Assembly: GCF_018449435.1 (NCBI RefSeq)
Contig: NZ_JAHCMU010000019.1
Span: forward strand, 1-64,000
Reading direction: 5' to 3'
Origin: Flagellimonas sp. 389
GTDB lineage: Bacteria > Bacteroidota > Bacteroidia > Flavobacteriales > Flavobacteriaceae
DNA length: 64,000 nucleotides
How positions within the stretch are numbered: position 1 is the stretch's first letter; each line of letters starts with the position of its first letter. Position numbers and translations under genes: made by a program. The notes beneath the pieces were generated by a model. The model worked only from the letters and a program-made list of their open reading frames with translations. It searched no databases and was not told the origin of the DNA. Positions 36,361-44,728 of this stretch are shown in pieces.

Positions 36361-36399
36361 AAAAAGCCCTGGAAAATCTCCAAGGCCCTTTTTGTTGGC
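36361..36399 (-). terminator. Probable terminator of the MopE-motif lipoprotein gene
   Basis: On the minus strand an imperfect A-rich/T-rich stem (AAAAAGGGCCTTGGA paired with TTCCAGGGCTTTTTT) lies about a dozen bases past the stop at 36411 and ends in a T-run. The stem contains a bulge and one mismatch. Confidence 0.6.
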
Positions 36400-36410
36400 A
36401 CAATTCAGTT

Positions 36411-37517
36411 TTACTGTTCGTCATTGTTTGGGGTAGAACGGGTATAAATAATTGAAGGGTTATCGTCCTCCCACAAGTCAAATGTCAACGTAAAGTAGAT
36501 GTTTTCCTCTACGAGCCATACACCAAGTTTTTTTCCTACCAATTGAAAAATCGATTCATTAGTGGTAAATCCTCCATCAGTATCTATTCCAAAATCATTA
36601 ACAACGCTTTCGACCTGAAAGTTCAGACTTAACATTCTTACAATGGAGGCCATATTATGAAGACTGTAAAAGTGTGTTGGGTCGCCCAAGGTCCCGTATA
36701 AGGGAAAATTGTCCCAGGCCGGGTTGGGGTTATCCACTCCGGTGGCATCCAATAGTGCCCACCTCACACCGCCTTTAACACCACCTGAAGCTTGTATATT
36801 GCCCATATCCTTAACACTCCCAACCACATCACTGCCATAATATTCCCAGGCCAAGTCGGATGCATCAACAAAATGTTCAGCATCTTCACCAAAGTTGTCT
36901 TGCCACCATTGGTAGTTGTACAAATACACATTGTTGTTTTGACGGGTAAGTATTATCTTATCAGTAAGTTTGTCCTGATTCTCCGGTAAAGTCCAATCGG
37001 CATCGCCAGCTTTTATAAACTGAAAATCTGGGCCATCCCAAATCAAGGCTTCCTGTTCCCCTCCACAATCGCTATCAATTTGATCAAAGGGAAGGTCTGT
37101 TGCACCTGGATGGATACTGTTATCGGAATCATTGCAATCCGTATTGTCCGTAACATAGTCCGTAGGAGCATCCAAGCCTGCACATTGTGCTATGGTGTTA
37201 GAATCAGGATCGCCAAAACCATCCCCATCATTATCCAAATAATAGGTTATCATGGTGCAGTCCGAGGTGATGTTGGCGTTGGTATCGTCCGGATCTAAAT
37301 TGTTTGCCACATAACCATCTGGCTGTTCGCAGGACTCCTTGGTGCTGGCGGCATCGCCCTCATCGTCCCCATCTGCATTTCTATACCAGGTTGTTGGAGT
37401 GCAGGGGTCCGGTCCGGGGTCATCCTTTCCGCAAGAAGAATAGGTGAACAATAAAAGCGTGGAAATTAAAAAAACAAGGAAGGATGAAATCGGTTTTACA
37501 TTTTTTGTACTGTTCAT
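36411..37517 (-). CDS. Lipoprotein with MopE-type metal-binding repeats
   Basis: 368 residues. A signal peptide ending in a lipobox (TYSSC, Cys ~29) is followed by an acidic, Asp/Asn-rich stretch (~32-155) with YYLDNDGDGFGDPDS, TDNTDCNDSDNSIHPGATD and DQIDSDCGG. This is the 'putative metal-binding' pattern of MopE and thrombospondin-3-like repeats that bind calcium or copper. The C-terminal ~210 residues (LIWDGPDFQFIKAGDADW, then DASDLAWEYYGSD) form a domain I do not recognise. It is probably surface-exposed. Near-identical non-coding repeats lie on both sides of the gene. Confidence 0.8.
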   Translation of the reverse strand: MNSTKNVKPISSFLVFLISTLLLFTYSSCGKDDPGPDPCTPTTWYRNADGDDEGDAASTKESCEQPDGYVANNLDPDDTNANITSDCTMITYYLDNDGDGFGDPDSNTIAQCAGLDAPTDYVTDNTDCNDSDNSIHPGATDLPFDQIDSDCGGEQEALIWDGPDFQFIKAGDADWTLPENQDKLTDKIILTRQNNNVYLYNYQWWQDNFGEDAEHFVDASDLAWEYYGSDVVGSVKDMGNIQASGGVKGGVRWALLDATGVDNPNPAWDNFPLYGTLGDPTHFYSLHNMASIVRMLSLNFQVESVVNDFGIDTDGGFTTNESIFQLVGKKLGVWLVEENIYFTLTFDLWEDDNPSIIYTRSTPNNDEQ

Positions 37518-37843
37518 GGCAGTGTGGTTTTAAATTTGCATTGTTATTTATGAGCCAGAAAAGTAGAACTTCAGTAGCATTTTTAGCACGCTAAATTGAT
37601 GGATGGCCATTTTGAGTTGACGGTTGGAGTATCAGACCTGAGATTTGAGAGATTGGATGTCGGTGGTCAGTTTATTTGAACTTGGGTTTGCGCTTGAACT
37701 TGTTCTTTAGATAGTTGGAAACTCCAAGTCTTGGATGTTGCCTGTTGCATCTTTAACAAACTGGCCACCAGCTATTGGGCAATTGCAAATTGTTTATTGC
37801 TCATTGTAAACTAGTCTTTGACCAAAACCCTTAACTTTACACT
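37518..37843. other. Non-coding gap with repeat copy 2
   Basis: No gene seen. It holds the second copy of the direct repeat (37647-37743). The last bases before the TfoX-like ATG read TAACTTTAC, a near match to the -7 consensus. Confidence 0.5.
37647..37743 (+). repeat. Direct repeat copy 2 (CTTGAA-rich)
   Basis: Starts GAGAGATTGGATGTCGGTGG and matches copy 1 (36148-36285) in order and orientation, with fewer CTTGAA units and a shorter middle. The starts of the two copies are 1499 bases apart. No terminal inverted repeats or coding capacity are visible. Confidence 0.75.
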
Positions 37844-38170
37844 ATGGCTTACAACGAAGTATTGGCAAAACGGATTCGCGCTGCCATTCAAATTTTTCCC
37901 GAGGATTTTACCGAAAAGAAAATGTTCGGGGGCATCGCCTTTTTATATCAAGGAAAAATGACCGTTGGACCGGTGAAAGATGATTTGATGGTACGCGTAA
38001 TCGGTGAAAAAATGGAGGCCGTCCTACAACAGGAATTTGTGCGACCTATGGATTTCACCGGAAAACCCATGAAAGAGTTCATATTCGTCTCTCTTGAGGG
38101 GCTCCAGACCGAGGCACAGCTACACCAATGGATCGAACTTGGGCTGGAACACGCCAAAAGTAAATTATAA
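37844..38170 (+). CDS. TfoX/Sxy N-terminal-domain protein
   Basis: 108 residues consisting of one TfoX N-terminal domain: KKMFGGIAFLYQGKMTVGPV (~26-45), DDLMVRV (~47-53) and MDFTGKPMKEFIFV in the second half. In Haemophilus the full TfoX/Sxy protein is a competence regulator, but single-domain forms like this are common and mostly uncharacterised, so no competence role should be assumed. The stop is 3 bases before the rsmE ATG, so the two are co-transcribed. Confidence 0.85.
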   Translation: MAYNEVLAKRIRAAIQIFPEDFTEKKMFGGIAFLYQGKMTVGPVKDDLMVRVIGEKMEAVLQQEFVRPMDFTGKPMKEFIFVSLEGLQTEAQLHQWIELGLEHAKSKL

Positions 38171-38173
38171 CCT

Positions 38174-38878
38174 ATGCAACTCTTCTTCAATTCTTCATTG
38201 GACAACAGTTTTAAGCAGTTCTTCTTTACTCCGGAAGAAAGCAAGCACATTGTTAAGGTATTGCGCAAAAAAGAGGGCGACCTATTGCAGATCACCAATG
38301 GGAAAGGCTATTTGTTCGAAGCCAAAATTATTACTGCAGACCCAAGAAATTGCAAAGCGCAAATTGTAAAGGATATAAAAAGTGTGCCCAAACGCTACCG
38401 ATTACATCTAATCGTTGCCCCTACCAAAATGAACGACCGCTACGAATGGTTCCTTGAAAAAGCCACTGAAATTGGTGTGGATGAGATTACCCCGATCATC
38501 TGCGAACGTTCAGAGCGAAAAGTCCTAAAAATAGAGCGTATGCAACGTGTGTTGCAGTCTGCGATGAAACAATCTTTACAAACTTTTTTGCCAAAGCTAA
38601 ATCCCATAATTTCTTATCAAGAATTTATGGATAAGGAATTGGAAGGCTTCAAATTTATTGCACATTGTGATGAAGGTGAAAAAATGGAATTTAAAAGAAA
38701 GGCTGTTGCTGATAGCAATATCGTAATGTTAATCGGACCTGAAGGTGATTTTTCGAAAGCAGAAATCGATCAGGCCAAATCCAAAGGCTTTGTTCCTGTT
38801 TCATTGGGAACGACCCGTTTGCGAACAGAAACTGCAGCAATTGTTGCCTGCACCACGGTTTCCATAGTAAATAACTAG
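38174..38878 (+). CDS. rsmE: 16S rRNA (uracil-1498-N3)-methyltransferase
   Basis: 234-residue SPOUT methyltransferase. The N-terminal PUA-like part contains ESKHIVKVLRKKEGD; the C-terminal knot has MLIGPEGDFSKAEID (~184-198) and LGTTRLRTETAA (~216-227), the SAM-binding loops of RsmE. KATEIGVDEITPIICERS (~97-114) is also family-typical. It methylates U1498 in helix 44 of 16S rRNA. It follows the TfoX-like gene by 3 bases, and its stop overlaps the convergent DUF1223 stop. Confidence 0.96.
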   Translation: MQLFFNSSLDNSFKQFFFTPEESKHIVKVLRKKEGDLLQITNGKGYLFEAKIITADPRNCKAQIVKDIKSVPKRYRLHLIVAPTKMNDRYEWFLEKATEIGVDEITPIICERSERKVLKIERMQRVLQSAMKQSLQTFLPKLNPIISYQEFMDKELEGFKFIAHCDEGEKMEFKRKAVADSNIVMLIGPEGDFSKAEIDQAKSKGFVPVSLGTTRLRTETAAIVACTTVSIVNN

Positions 38879-39660
38879 CGTTCTAATCGCATTTTAGCTG
38901 CTCCCGTAATAGTCAAATCATCATTTTCCACAAGTAACATTAAGGTAAGTTTTTCTTTTGGCGCTACAATACTGGGAATCTCGATAGTGGCAACTCCAGA
39001 TTTTGATTGTAAATCCACATATTTTTCCATTACAACGATGTTGCTGTTTTTTAAGGTCCTGTTCCTGTTTTCCCCACGTTTTACAGATGTGGTTCGTTCA
39101 TCCAGTACCAAAACCGCCCTCAACTGTTTACTGGCCAACCCTCCATCAATGGTATAATCAAACATTACCTCATTGCCTTTAATGGTCGTTTTGTCCAAGG
39201 ATACTGAATTGTTGGACTCCAATTTTTTATAGTCATCGATCTTAGAATATAGTTTTGATCGATTTGAACCAACAAAATGTTCGTTCCCATTGACCACCAA
39301 TTGTGGCGTATAGTTGCTTCTAGATTTGAATTTTATATTGTAATCCTGTTGTTTTTTAGTGTAAGCCGATTTACTAAAGGGATCTTTCCAACCTATATAG
39401 TTCCAATAATCCACATGGTAAGAGAGCGCGTAAACTTCTGTTGGATACTGTTCCTTGACTTTTTCTAGAAGTAAATCCGCCGGTGGACAACTGGAACATC
39501 CTTGTGAAGTAAATAATTCTAAAACTACAACTCCCGTATTATCGACATTTGTAGCACTATCAGTTTCATTTGTTTCAGGTTGTTTTTTTGTTGCACTGTA
39601 GAAACTCATTAAGGATATTCCAAGAAGAGCGATACAAGAAATTATGACTTTTTTAAACAT
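38875..39660 (-). CDS. DUF1223 thioredoxin-like exported protein
   Basis: 261 residues with an N-terminal hydrophobic segment (~5-23) acting as signal peptide or anchor. The DUF1223 core begins VVVLELFTSQGCSSCPPAD (~45-63) with a CxxC pair in a thioredoxin-like position, followed by LSYHVDYWNYIGWKDPFS (~78-95) and YTPQLVVNGNEHFVG. The family resembles thioredoxin folds and is presumed to act in periplasmic redox or thiol chemistry; no activity is established. It is divergent from the DUF4159 gene, with 39 bases between the starts. Confidence 0.88.
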   Translation of the reverse strand: MFKKVIISCIALLGISLMSFYSATKKQPETNETDSATNVDNTGVVVLELFTSQGCSSCPPADLLLEKVKEQYPTEVYALSYHVDYWNYIGWKDPFSKSAYTKKQQDYNIKFKSRSNYTPQLVVNGNEHFVGSNRSKLYSKIDDYKKLESNNSVSLDKTTIKGNEVMFDYTIDGGLASKQLRAVLVLDERTTSVKRGENRNRTLKNSNIVVMEKYVDLQSKSGVATIEIPSIVAPKEKLTLMLLVENDDLTITGAAKMRLER

Positions 39661-39668
39661 GAATACTG

Positions 39669-39676
39669 TATTTTTG
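39669..39676 (+). promoter_or_regulatory. Candidate -7 element for the DUF4159 operon
   Basis: TATTTTTG matches TAnnTTTG and lies 23 bases before the ATG at 39700, in the 39-base divergent gap. Confidence 0.4.
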
Positions 39677-39699
39677 ATTTATTAGTTATTCGTTGAAGA

Positions 39700-40350
39700 A
39701 TGAAACAACTTACCCTGCTATTAGGTTTTTTAACTTTTTTTATGACCTATGCTTGTCTAGGACAAGAGATCGCTATACTTAAATATGGCGGTGGTGGTGA
39801 TTGGTATTCCAATCCCACAGCGTTGCCCAATCTAATTCAGTTTTGCAATACCTCTATTGGCACCAAAATAGATCCAAAGCCCGAAACCGTTGAAGTAGGC
39901 AGTGTTTCTATTTTTCAATACCCCTATCTGCACATGACAGGACATGGTAATGTGTTTTTTTCCAATGAAGAGGCAGATAATTTGAGAACATATCTGTTAT
40001 CGGGCGGTTTTTTGCATATTGATGATAACTATGGAATGGAACCTTATTTAAGAAGAGAACTGCAAAAAGTATTTCCAAATAAACAGTTGGAGGAACTTGG
40101 AGCCAACCATCCAATTTTTGATATGACCTACAAGTTTCCAGAAGGTTTACCAAAAATTCATGAACATGATGGCAATAGACCTCAAGCTCTAGGTATTTTT
40201 GAAAAAGGCCGACTGCTATTGTTATTTACATTTGAGAGCGATCTTGGCGACGGCTGGGAAGATCCTTCCGTTCATAACGACCCTGAAGAAATTCGTTTAA
40301 AAGCGTTACAGATGGGTTCCAATATTGTTGAGTATGCCTTTAAAAGTTAA
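39700..40350 (+). CDS. DUF4159 domain exported protein
   Basis: 216 residues with a signal peptide (1-21). The DUF4159 signature is present: LKYGGGGDWYSNPTALPNLI (~27-46), YPYLHMTGHGNVFFS (~72-86), LRTYLLSGGFLHIDDNYG (~92-109) and the closing SDLGDGWEDP (~184-193). The fold resembles glutamine-amidotransferase-like ThuA domains, but no catalytic role is known. It is the first gene of a tight operon with an AI-2E-type transporter (3 bases) and a methyltransferase (7 bases). Confidence 0.88.
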   Translation: MKQLTLLLGFLTFFMTYACLGQEIAILKYGGGGDWYSNPTALPNLIQFCNTSIGTKIDPKPETVEVGSVSIFQYPYLHMTGHGNVFFSNEEADNLRTYLLSGGFLHIDDNYGMEPYLRRELQKVFPNKQLEELGANHPIFDMTYKFPEGLPKIHEHDGNRPQALGIFEKGRLLLLFTFESDLGDGWEDPSVHNDPEEIRLKALQMGSNIVEYAFKS

Positions 40351-40353
40351 CAT

Positions 40354-41454
40354 ATGACTTCCAAAACCATAGCCAATGGAATTTTAAGAGCAATAGCAAT
40401 TATAGCGGGCGTAGTCCTTTTGGGCTATTTCTTTTATAAAGTTCAATCTGTTTTGGCCTATCTGGCCATTGCAGCTGTAATTGCTTTGTTGGGAAGGCCC
40501 ATTGTCCTTTTTTTAAGGAGAAAGCTAAAGTTTCCAAATACCCTTGCGGTAATCGTGACAATGGTTCTTATGCTAGGGCTTTTTTTAGGTATTCTGTCAT
40601 TGTTCATTCCTTTGATTTCAGAGCAAAGCAAGAACCTTTCTTTGCTGGATATTGAAGACTTAAAAGTCAATATAAATGCATTGTACCAGCAAATCTTGGA
40701 ATACTTTGGTACAACTACCGCAGGGGTAAATACACTCATTGAAGATTCGGAATTGGAAAAGAACGTGTTGGAAGGATTGGATTTAGGTTTTATTCCCGAC
40801 TTCTTAAACTCGTTTGTAAATGTTTTGAGTGATTTTAGTGTTGGTCTTTTTTCAGTGCTGTTTATTTCTTTCTTTTTTCTAAAGGACAGTAAACTTTTTC
40901 AAAATGGCATGTTGACCTTTTTTCCAGAAAACAAAGAAAGTAATTTGGTGAAATCAGTTGATAAAATAAATGGATTACTGTCCAGATATTTTGCAGGTAT
41001 TTTACTTCAGCTCTTTATACTTTTTGTTATTTATACCATTGCTTTACTCATTGCAGGTGTAGAAAATGCCATCGTCATTGCGTTCTTATGTTCCTTGTTC
41101 AACATCATCCCGTATGTGGGACCGATTGCAGGAGGGGCAGTAATGATCATTTTGACCATGACGAGCTTTTTAGGGTCTGATTTTAGCACCGTAATCTTGC
41201 CCAAAGCGCTCTACGTTTTTGTTGGTTTGGTCATTGGACAATTGATCGATAATTTCTTTTCTCAACCCTTTATTTTTTCGACCAGTGTTAAATCGCATCC
41301 GCTAGAAATCTTTCTGGTTATTATTATAGCAGGATTACTTTTTGGTGTGGTCGGTATGGTAGTAGCCGTACCTGGATATACCGCTATTAAGGTGATTTTA
41401 AAGGAGTTTTTGGCTGAAAATGCTGTAGTAAAAAAGTTAACAAAAAACTTGTAG
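40354..41454 (+). CDS. AI-2E family transporter (PerM-like)
   Basis: 366 residues with about seven membrane segments and the large extramembrane loop between helices 3 and 4 typical of the family. FNIIPYVGPIAGGAVMIILT (~248-267) is the hallmark motif, preceded by AFLCSLFNII, and VIGQLIDNFFSQPFIFSTSV follows. The family includes exporters of autoinducer-2 and Na+/H+ antiporters; here the substrate cannot be told from sequence. Between an exported DUF4159 protein and a methyltransferase in one operon. Confidence 0.92.
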   Translation: MTSKTIANGILRAIAIIAGVVLLGYFFYKVQSVLAYLAIAAVIALLGRPIVLFLRRKLKFPNTLAVIVTMVLMLGLFLGILSLFIPLISEQSKNLSLLDIEDLKVNINALYQQILEYFGTTTAGVNTLIEDSELEKNVLEGLDLGFIPDFLNSFVNVLSDFSVGLFSVLFISFFFLKDSKLFQNGMLTFFPENKESNLVKSVDKINGLLSRYFAGILLQLFILFVIYTIALLIAGVENAIVIAFLCSLFNIIPYVGPIAGGAVMIILTMTSFLGSDFSTVILPKALYVFVGLVIGQLIDNFFSQPFIFSTSVKSHPLEIFLVIIIAGLLFGVVGMVVAVPGYTAIKVILKEFLAENAVVKKLTKNL

Positions 41455-41461
41455 TATCAGT

Positions 41462-42640
41462 TTGAATAAAACACTTTTAAATACTGGTGTACAGAATTTT
41501 ATAAAAAATAATTGGAATACTGACATCGTGTCAGTTTTATTGCAAAAGCCTATTTTTGAAGGAATCTCCCAAAAAGAACTTGCAGAACAGTTGGAAGCCA
41601 AAAAAAAGTGTAAGGACAAGCTACCAACCTGGTTTAATACAGCCAATATTTACTATCCAAATAAACTCAATATTGAACAAACAAGTTCTGAGTTGACCGC
41701 CAATTATAAGTCAAGTCTTATTGCTGGAAAAACGCTCCTAGATGTGACAGGTGGGTATGGAGTAGACTCCTATTTTTTTTCCAAAAAATTTGAATCTATT
41801 CTTCACTGCGAAATCAACAAAGAACTAAGTGAAATAGCTGCTCATAATTTTCGAATGCTAGGTCAAAATAATGTCCAATGCATTGCTACAAATGGAATTG
41901 ATTATCTAGAAAAAAATGAACAAAGATTTGATTGGTTTTACATTGATCCATCACGTAGGGATGATACCCAAGGAAAAGTATTTAAATTAAAGGATAGCTT
42001 ACCCAACCTCCCGTTTCATCTAAAGTTACTTTTTGATAGGACCAAGCAAATATTGGTCAAGACCTCTCCCCTCTTAGATATCTCCCAAAGTTTGAAGGAG
42101 CTGGAATTCGTAAAGGAGATTCACGTGGTAGCAGTTGACAATGATGTAAAAGAACTTCTTTACATTTTGGAATATGGTTTTGAGGAAGTGGTTACCATTA
42201 AAGCAATAAACTTAACTAAGAACAAAGAAACTCCCTTTAGTTTTAAGCTCAATGAAGAGCAAAGTACAATTTCGGAATACGGAAATCCACAGCACTATCT
42301 GTATGAGCCCAATTCCGCTATTTTAAAATCGGGAGGCTTTAAATCGGTCGGCAAAAGGTTTGGGCTGAAAAAACTGCATCAACATTCGCATTTGTATACA
42401 TCCCAGGCATTAATCGATTTTCCGGGGAGAAGATTCGAAATCCAAAAGGTGCTACCCTATTCAAAAAAAACAATCAAAGAACTTGCTTTGACCAAGGCCA
42501 ATGTTACCATTAGAAATTTTCCGATGTCCGTAGCAGAAATCCGAAAAAAACATAAAATAAAGGACGGCGGGGAGGCATATCTATTTTTCACAACTGCAAT
42601 GGATGAAACACGAGTCATTATAAGCTGTAAAAGGGCCTAA
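41462..42640 (+). CDS. Class I SAM-dependent methyltransferase with THUMP-like tail
   Basis: 392 residues starting at TTG 41462, 7 bases after the transporter stop. An N-terminal helical region (~1-85) precedes a Rossmann methyltransferase domain with LLDVTGGYGVDSYFFS (motif I, ~96-111), HCEINKELSEIAAHNFR and WFYIDPSRRD (~157-166), where IDPSRR stands in place of the DPPR/NPPY catalytic motif. The C-terminal ~90 residues (FPGRRFEIQKVLPYSKK, then LFFTTAMDETRVIISCKR) resemble the THUMP-like domain attached to this subfamily. An RNA base or protein substrate is possible. Its stop overlaps that of the convergent dipeptidase. Confidence 0.85.
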   Translation: MNKTLLNTGVQNFIKNNWNTDIVSVLLQKPIFEGISQKELAEQLEAKKKCKDKLPTWFNTANIYYPNKLNIEQTSSELTANYKSSLIAGKTLLDVTGGYGVDSYFFSKKFESILHCEINKELSEIAAHNFRMLGQNNVQCIATNGIDYLEKNEQRFDWFYIDPSRRDDTQGKVFKLKDSLPNLPFHLKLLFDRTKQILVKTSPLLDISQSLKELEFVKEIHVVAVDNDVKELLYILEYGFEEVVTIKAINLTKNKETPFSFKLNEEQSTISEYGNPQHYLYEPNSAILKSGGFKSVGKRFGLKKLHQHSHLYTSQALIDFPGRRFEIQKVLPYSKKTIKELALTKANVTIRNFPMSVAEIRKKHKIKDGGEAYLFFTTAMDETRVIISCKRA

Positions 42641-43365
42641 TCCTCGCATTCCCAATTAAAATTAGCTATTTTATCGTTGGAACCCGCTGATAGATTGTAG
42701 TGCCACCACTCGGTCCTAATTGACCAAAAACCATGAGATTCCATGGTTTCTTTTAGCAGTTTTCTATTATTTAAAATAGTTTCGGGCAAATCAAGATTAT
42801 CGTGGTACGCTTTTTTTCCAAAGAAATCAAAGTCGGTACCCATATCCAACTCGTTGCCTTCTAAATCCACCAAGGTAATATCCACAGCACCACCTTTGTT
42901 ATGGATAGATCCTTTTACGGGATTGGCCACATATTGGGGGTTTGGGACAATCTTCCACATTTTATATTGTACCGAATTTGGTCTATAACAATCAAAAAAC
43001 TTGATTTTCACTCCTTTTTTTATGAAATCGTTATTGGCCTCGATTAGAGCTTTAGCCGTTTTTACCCTCGTGTAACATTCGGCACATTCATAAACTTTGG
43101 CTTTTAGAAAATTATTTTTTGTAGCATAGCGCATATCATATGCAAAATCGTGACTAAAATCGGCCAGTCTCACGAAAGTTGTATCGGCAAGACCTTCGAA
43201 CGTTTTTAGTTGCACCTCTTGAATCCCCTCGGTAATTGAATCCACTGCTACTTTTGACAAGCTATCTGTACTTGATAAGACCAAACTCACGGATGTATTG
43301 TTATTTTTTTGCTTACAAGAACAACAGTACACCATAAGAATTAATAAAATATACTTATGCATCAT
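42637..43365 (-). CDS. D-alanyl-D-alanine dipeptidase (VanX/DdpX-like, peptidase M15D) lipoprotein
   Basis: 242 residues from the ATG at 43365, which overlaps the esterase stop as ATGA and gives a lipoprotein signal (MVYCCSC). The catalytic part shows FFDCYRPNSVQYKMW (~116-130), SIHNKGGAVDITLVDL (His/Asp zinc ligands, ~150-165) and RTEWWHYNL (general base Glu and third zinc ligand His). It hydrolyses D-Ala-D-Ala dipeptide; outside vancomycin resistance clusters such enzymes recycle wall dipeptides. No vanH or vanA neighbours exist, so resistance should not be inferred. It is translationally coupled to the esterase upstream. Confidence 0.9.
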   Translation of the reverse strand: MMHKYILLILMVYCCSCKQKNNNTSVSLVLSSTDSLSKVAVDSITEGIQEVQLKTFEGLADTTFVRLADFSHDFAYDMRYATKNNFLKAKVYECAECYTRVKTAKALIEANNDFIKKGVKIKFFDCYRPNSVQYKMWKIVPNPQYVANPVKGSIHNKGGAVDITLVDLEGNELDMGTDFDFFGKKAYHDNLDLPETILNNRKLLKETMESHGFWSIRTEWWHYNLSAGSNDKIANFNWECED

Positions 43366-44087
43366 TTTAATTTTTGTTGCACCAACCAATCATATAAAGC
43401 TTGGGTGGTATATGCCCTACTCCAAGAGTTGTGACCCACATCTTTGTATCGTGTATAGCGAACATCGTAGTTCATTTCTTTGAGTTTGGCAACCATTTTA
43501 TCCGACTCTTCCACGGGAATCACTTCATCTTTATCGCCATGAAACACCCAAATGGGCATTTTTTTATTGATCCAATGTGCATAGGGTAAAGGTGCCATAC
43601 CGCACACAACGGCCATCGCAGCAAATTTTTTGGGGTACTGCGTTGCCAGCTCCCATGCTGCGCCTCCACCCCTGCTCAAGCCTGTTAAATAAATCCGTTT
43701 TTCGTCTACATTATTGGTTTCGACTACAGAATCCAAAAGCTTAACAATAGCTTCGGTGTTCCACCATTTTCTTCTATATGGATTTTGGGGCGCCAATATC
43801 AAAAAAGGAAACTGTTTTCCTTCCACTAGCAGCTTTGGAGGACCGTTCTTTTTAATCTCTTCCAAATCAGCACCAGCCTCTCCACCTCCATGCAGAAAAA
43901 GCAGGAGTCCAAAACCTTCTTTATCATCAATTTCATATCCTTCTGGGTAATATAGATAATACTTAAGGTTTTCCGTGGTAACGGTTTCTAACTCGTCATT
44001 TACAAGTTGTGATTGTGCTGTGCAACCTTGTATCAAAAAAAGAAAGCATAACAAGAATGCTGTAAGCAGTAGGTGGGGTATTTTCAT
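43362..44087 (-). CDS. Alpha/beta hydrolase (esterase/prolyl-oligopeptidase type) lipoprotein
   Basis: 241 residues from the ATG at 44087; this start gives a lipoprotein signal (LLCFLFLIQGC) where the longer open frame does not. The catalytic set is visible: oxyanion region LFLHGGGEAG, nucleophile TGLSRGGGAAW (Ser ~124), HGDKDEVIPVE with the acid Asp, and DVGHNSW with His. The fold is that of feruloyl/carboxyl esterases and dienelactone-type hydrolases. The substrate is unknown. It lies 8 bases after the nucleotidase gene and overlaps the dipeptidase gene. Confidence 0.88.
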   Translation of the reverse strand: MKIPHLLLTAFLLCFLFLIQGCTAQSQLVNDELETVTTENLKYYLYYPEGYEIDDKEGFGLLLFLHGGGEAGADLEEIKKNGPPKLLVEGKQFPFLILAPQNPYRRKWWNTEAIVKLLDSVVETNNVDEKRIYLTGLSRGGGAAWELATQYPKKFAAMAVVCGMAPLPYAHWINKKMPIWVFHGDKDEVIPVEESDKMVAKLKEMNYDVRYTRYKDVGHNSWSRAYTTQALYDWLVQQKLK

Positions 44088-44095
44088 GATCAAAG

Positions 44096-44617
44096 TTACA
44101 AAAGTTTGTCCGCGATAGCCTTCCAAGTATCAGCACGGTCAAAACCTTTGGTATTTATATTGTGGGGCGATGTGAAAATAATGGATTTACCCGTAAAACT
44201 TTCCAGATTATAACTACGGTCATCGATAAGAACATCTCCCCTTAATATATGCTTATCGCCACATAGAATGCGTTTTTGCCAAGAAATAAAGGGGAAGAAC
44301 TCGTCTAGCCAATCTGATTTTTCTTTTAAGGAATTGGGAAATTGCATCGCTGCTGAAGCTATATAAACTTCATGCTCCTTATTGAGCGCCTCCATAACTT
44401 TTTGACTGTCTGGAATTACTTTTAAATTGGTGAAAAAACCATCTCGACGAGCATGATTCCTTACACTCTTTTGATGGGCTTCCGGCACACATTGCCATAC
44501 TTCTTTGCCCATGCATTCCTCAACTTTTAAATTCCCATTAAATTCTTTATTGTATAATTCTATGTGCGCTCCGTAAGTATCCGCCAACACTTCATCCATA
44601 TCTACAAATATTGTCAT
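44096..44617 (-). CDS. 5'(3')-deoxyribonucleotidase-like HAD hydrolase
   Basis: 173 residues. The HAD nucleophile motif VDMDEVLAD (~5-13) is at the N-terminus, and HILRGDVLIDDRSYNLE carries the C-terminal Asp pair (motif IV). Size and the DMDEVLAD form fit the NT5C family of small deoxyribonucleotidases that dephosphorylate dUMP/dTMP. Cytoplasmic. First gene of the trio with the esterase and dipeptidase. Confidence 0.87.
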   Translation of the reverse strand: MTIFVDMDEVLADTYGAHIELYNKEFNGNLKVEECMGKEVWQCVPEAHQKSVRNHARRDGFFTNLKVIPDSQKVMEALNKEHEVYIASAAMQFPNSLKEKSDWLDEFFPFISWQKRILCGDKHILRGDVLIDDRSYNLESFTGKSIIFTSPHNINTKGFDRADTWKAIADKLL

Positions 44618-44728
44618 TCTTCCAATTTAGAATTTCGAAGAAATAAAATACTACTGTATCTACAAACTAAACTGGGACATAAAATTGTAAATTAACTTTA
44701 AATAGAGAGTGATTTGGTTCAAGTTACT

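Larger units (their letters stand above)
36089..36410. other. Non-coding gap with repeat copy 1 and a terminator
   Basis: No credible gene. It contains the first copy of a direct repeat (36148-36285) and, at its right end, a hairpin likely to terminate the minus-strand lipoprotein gene. Confidence 0.6.

Noticed and set aside
36148..37743. Composite transposon made of the two direct repeats and the lipoprotein gene
   Set aside because: No transposase, terminal inverted repeats or target-site duplication is visible.
37844..38170. Competence regulator role for the TfoX-like gene
   Set aside because: Only the N-terminal domain is present; single-domain relatives have no shown role in competence.
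42637..43365. Vancomycin resistance for the VanX-like dipeptidase
   Set aside because: vanH, vanA, vanR and vanS neighbours are absent, and the protein is an exported lipoprotein, which suits wall recycling.
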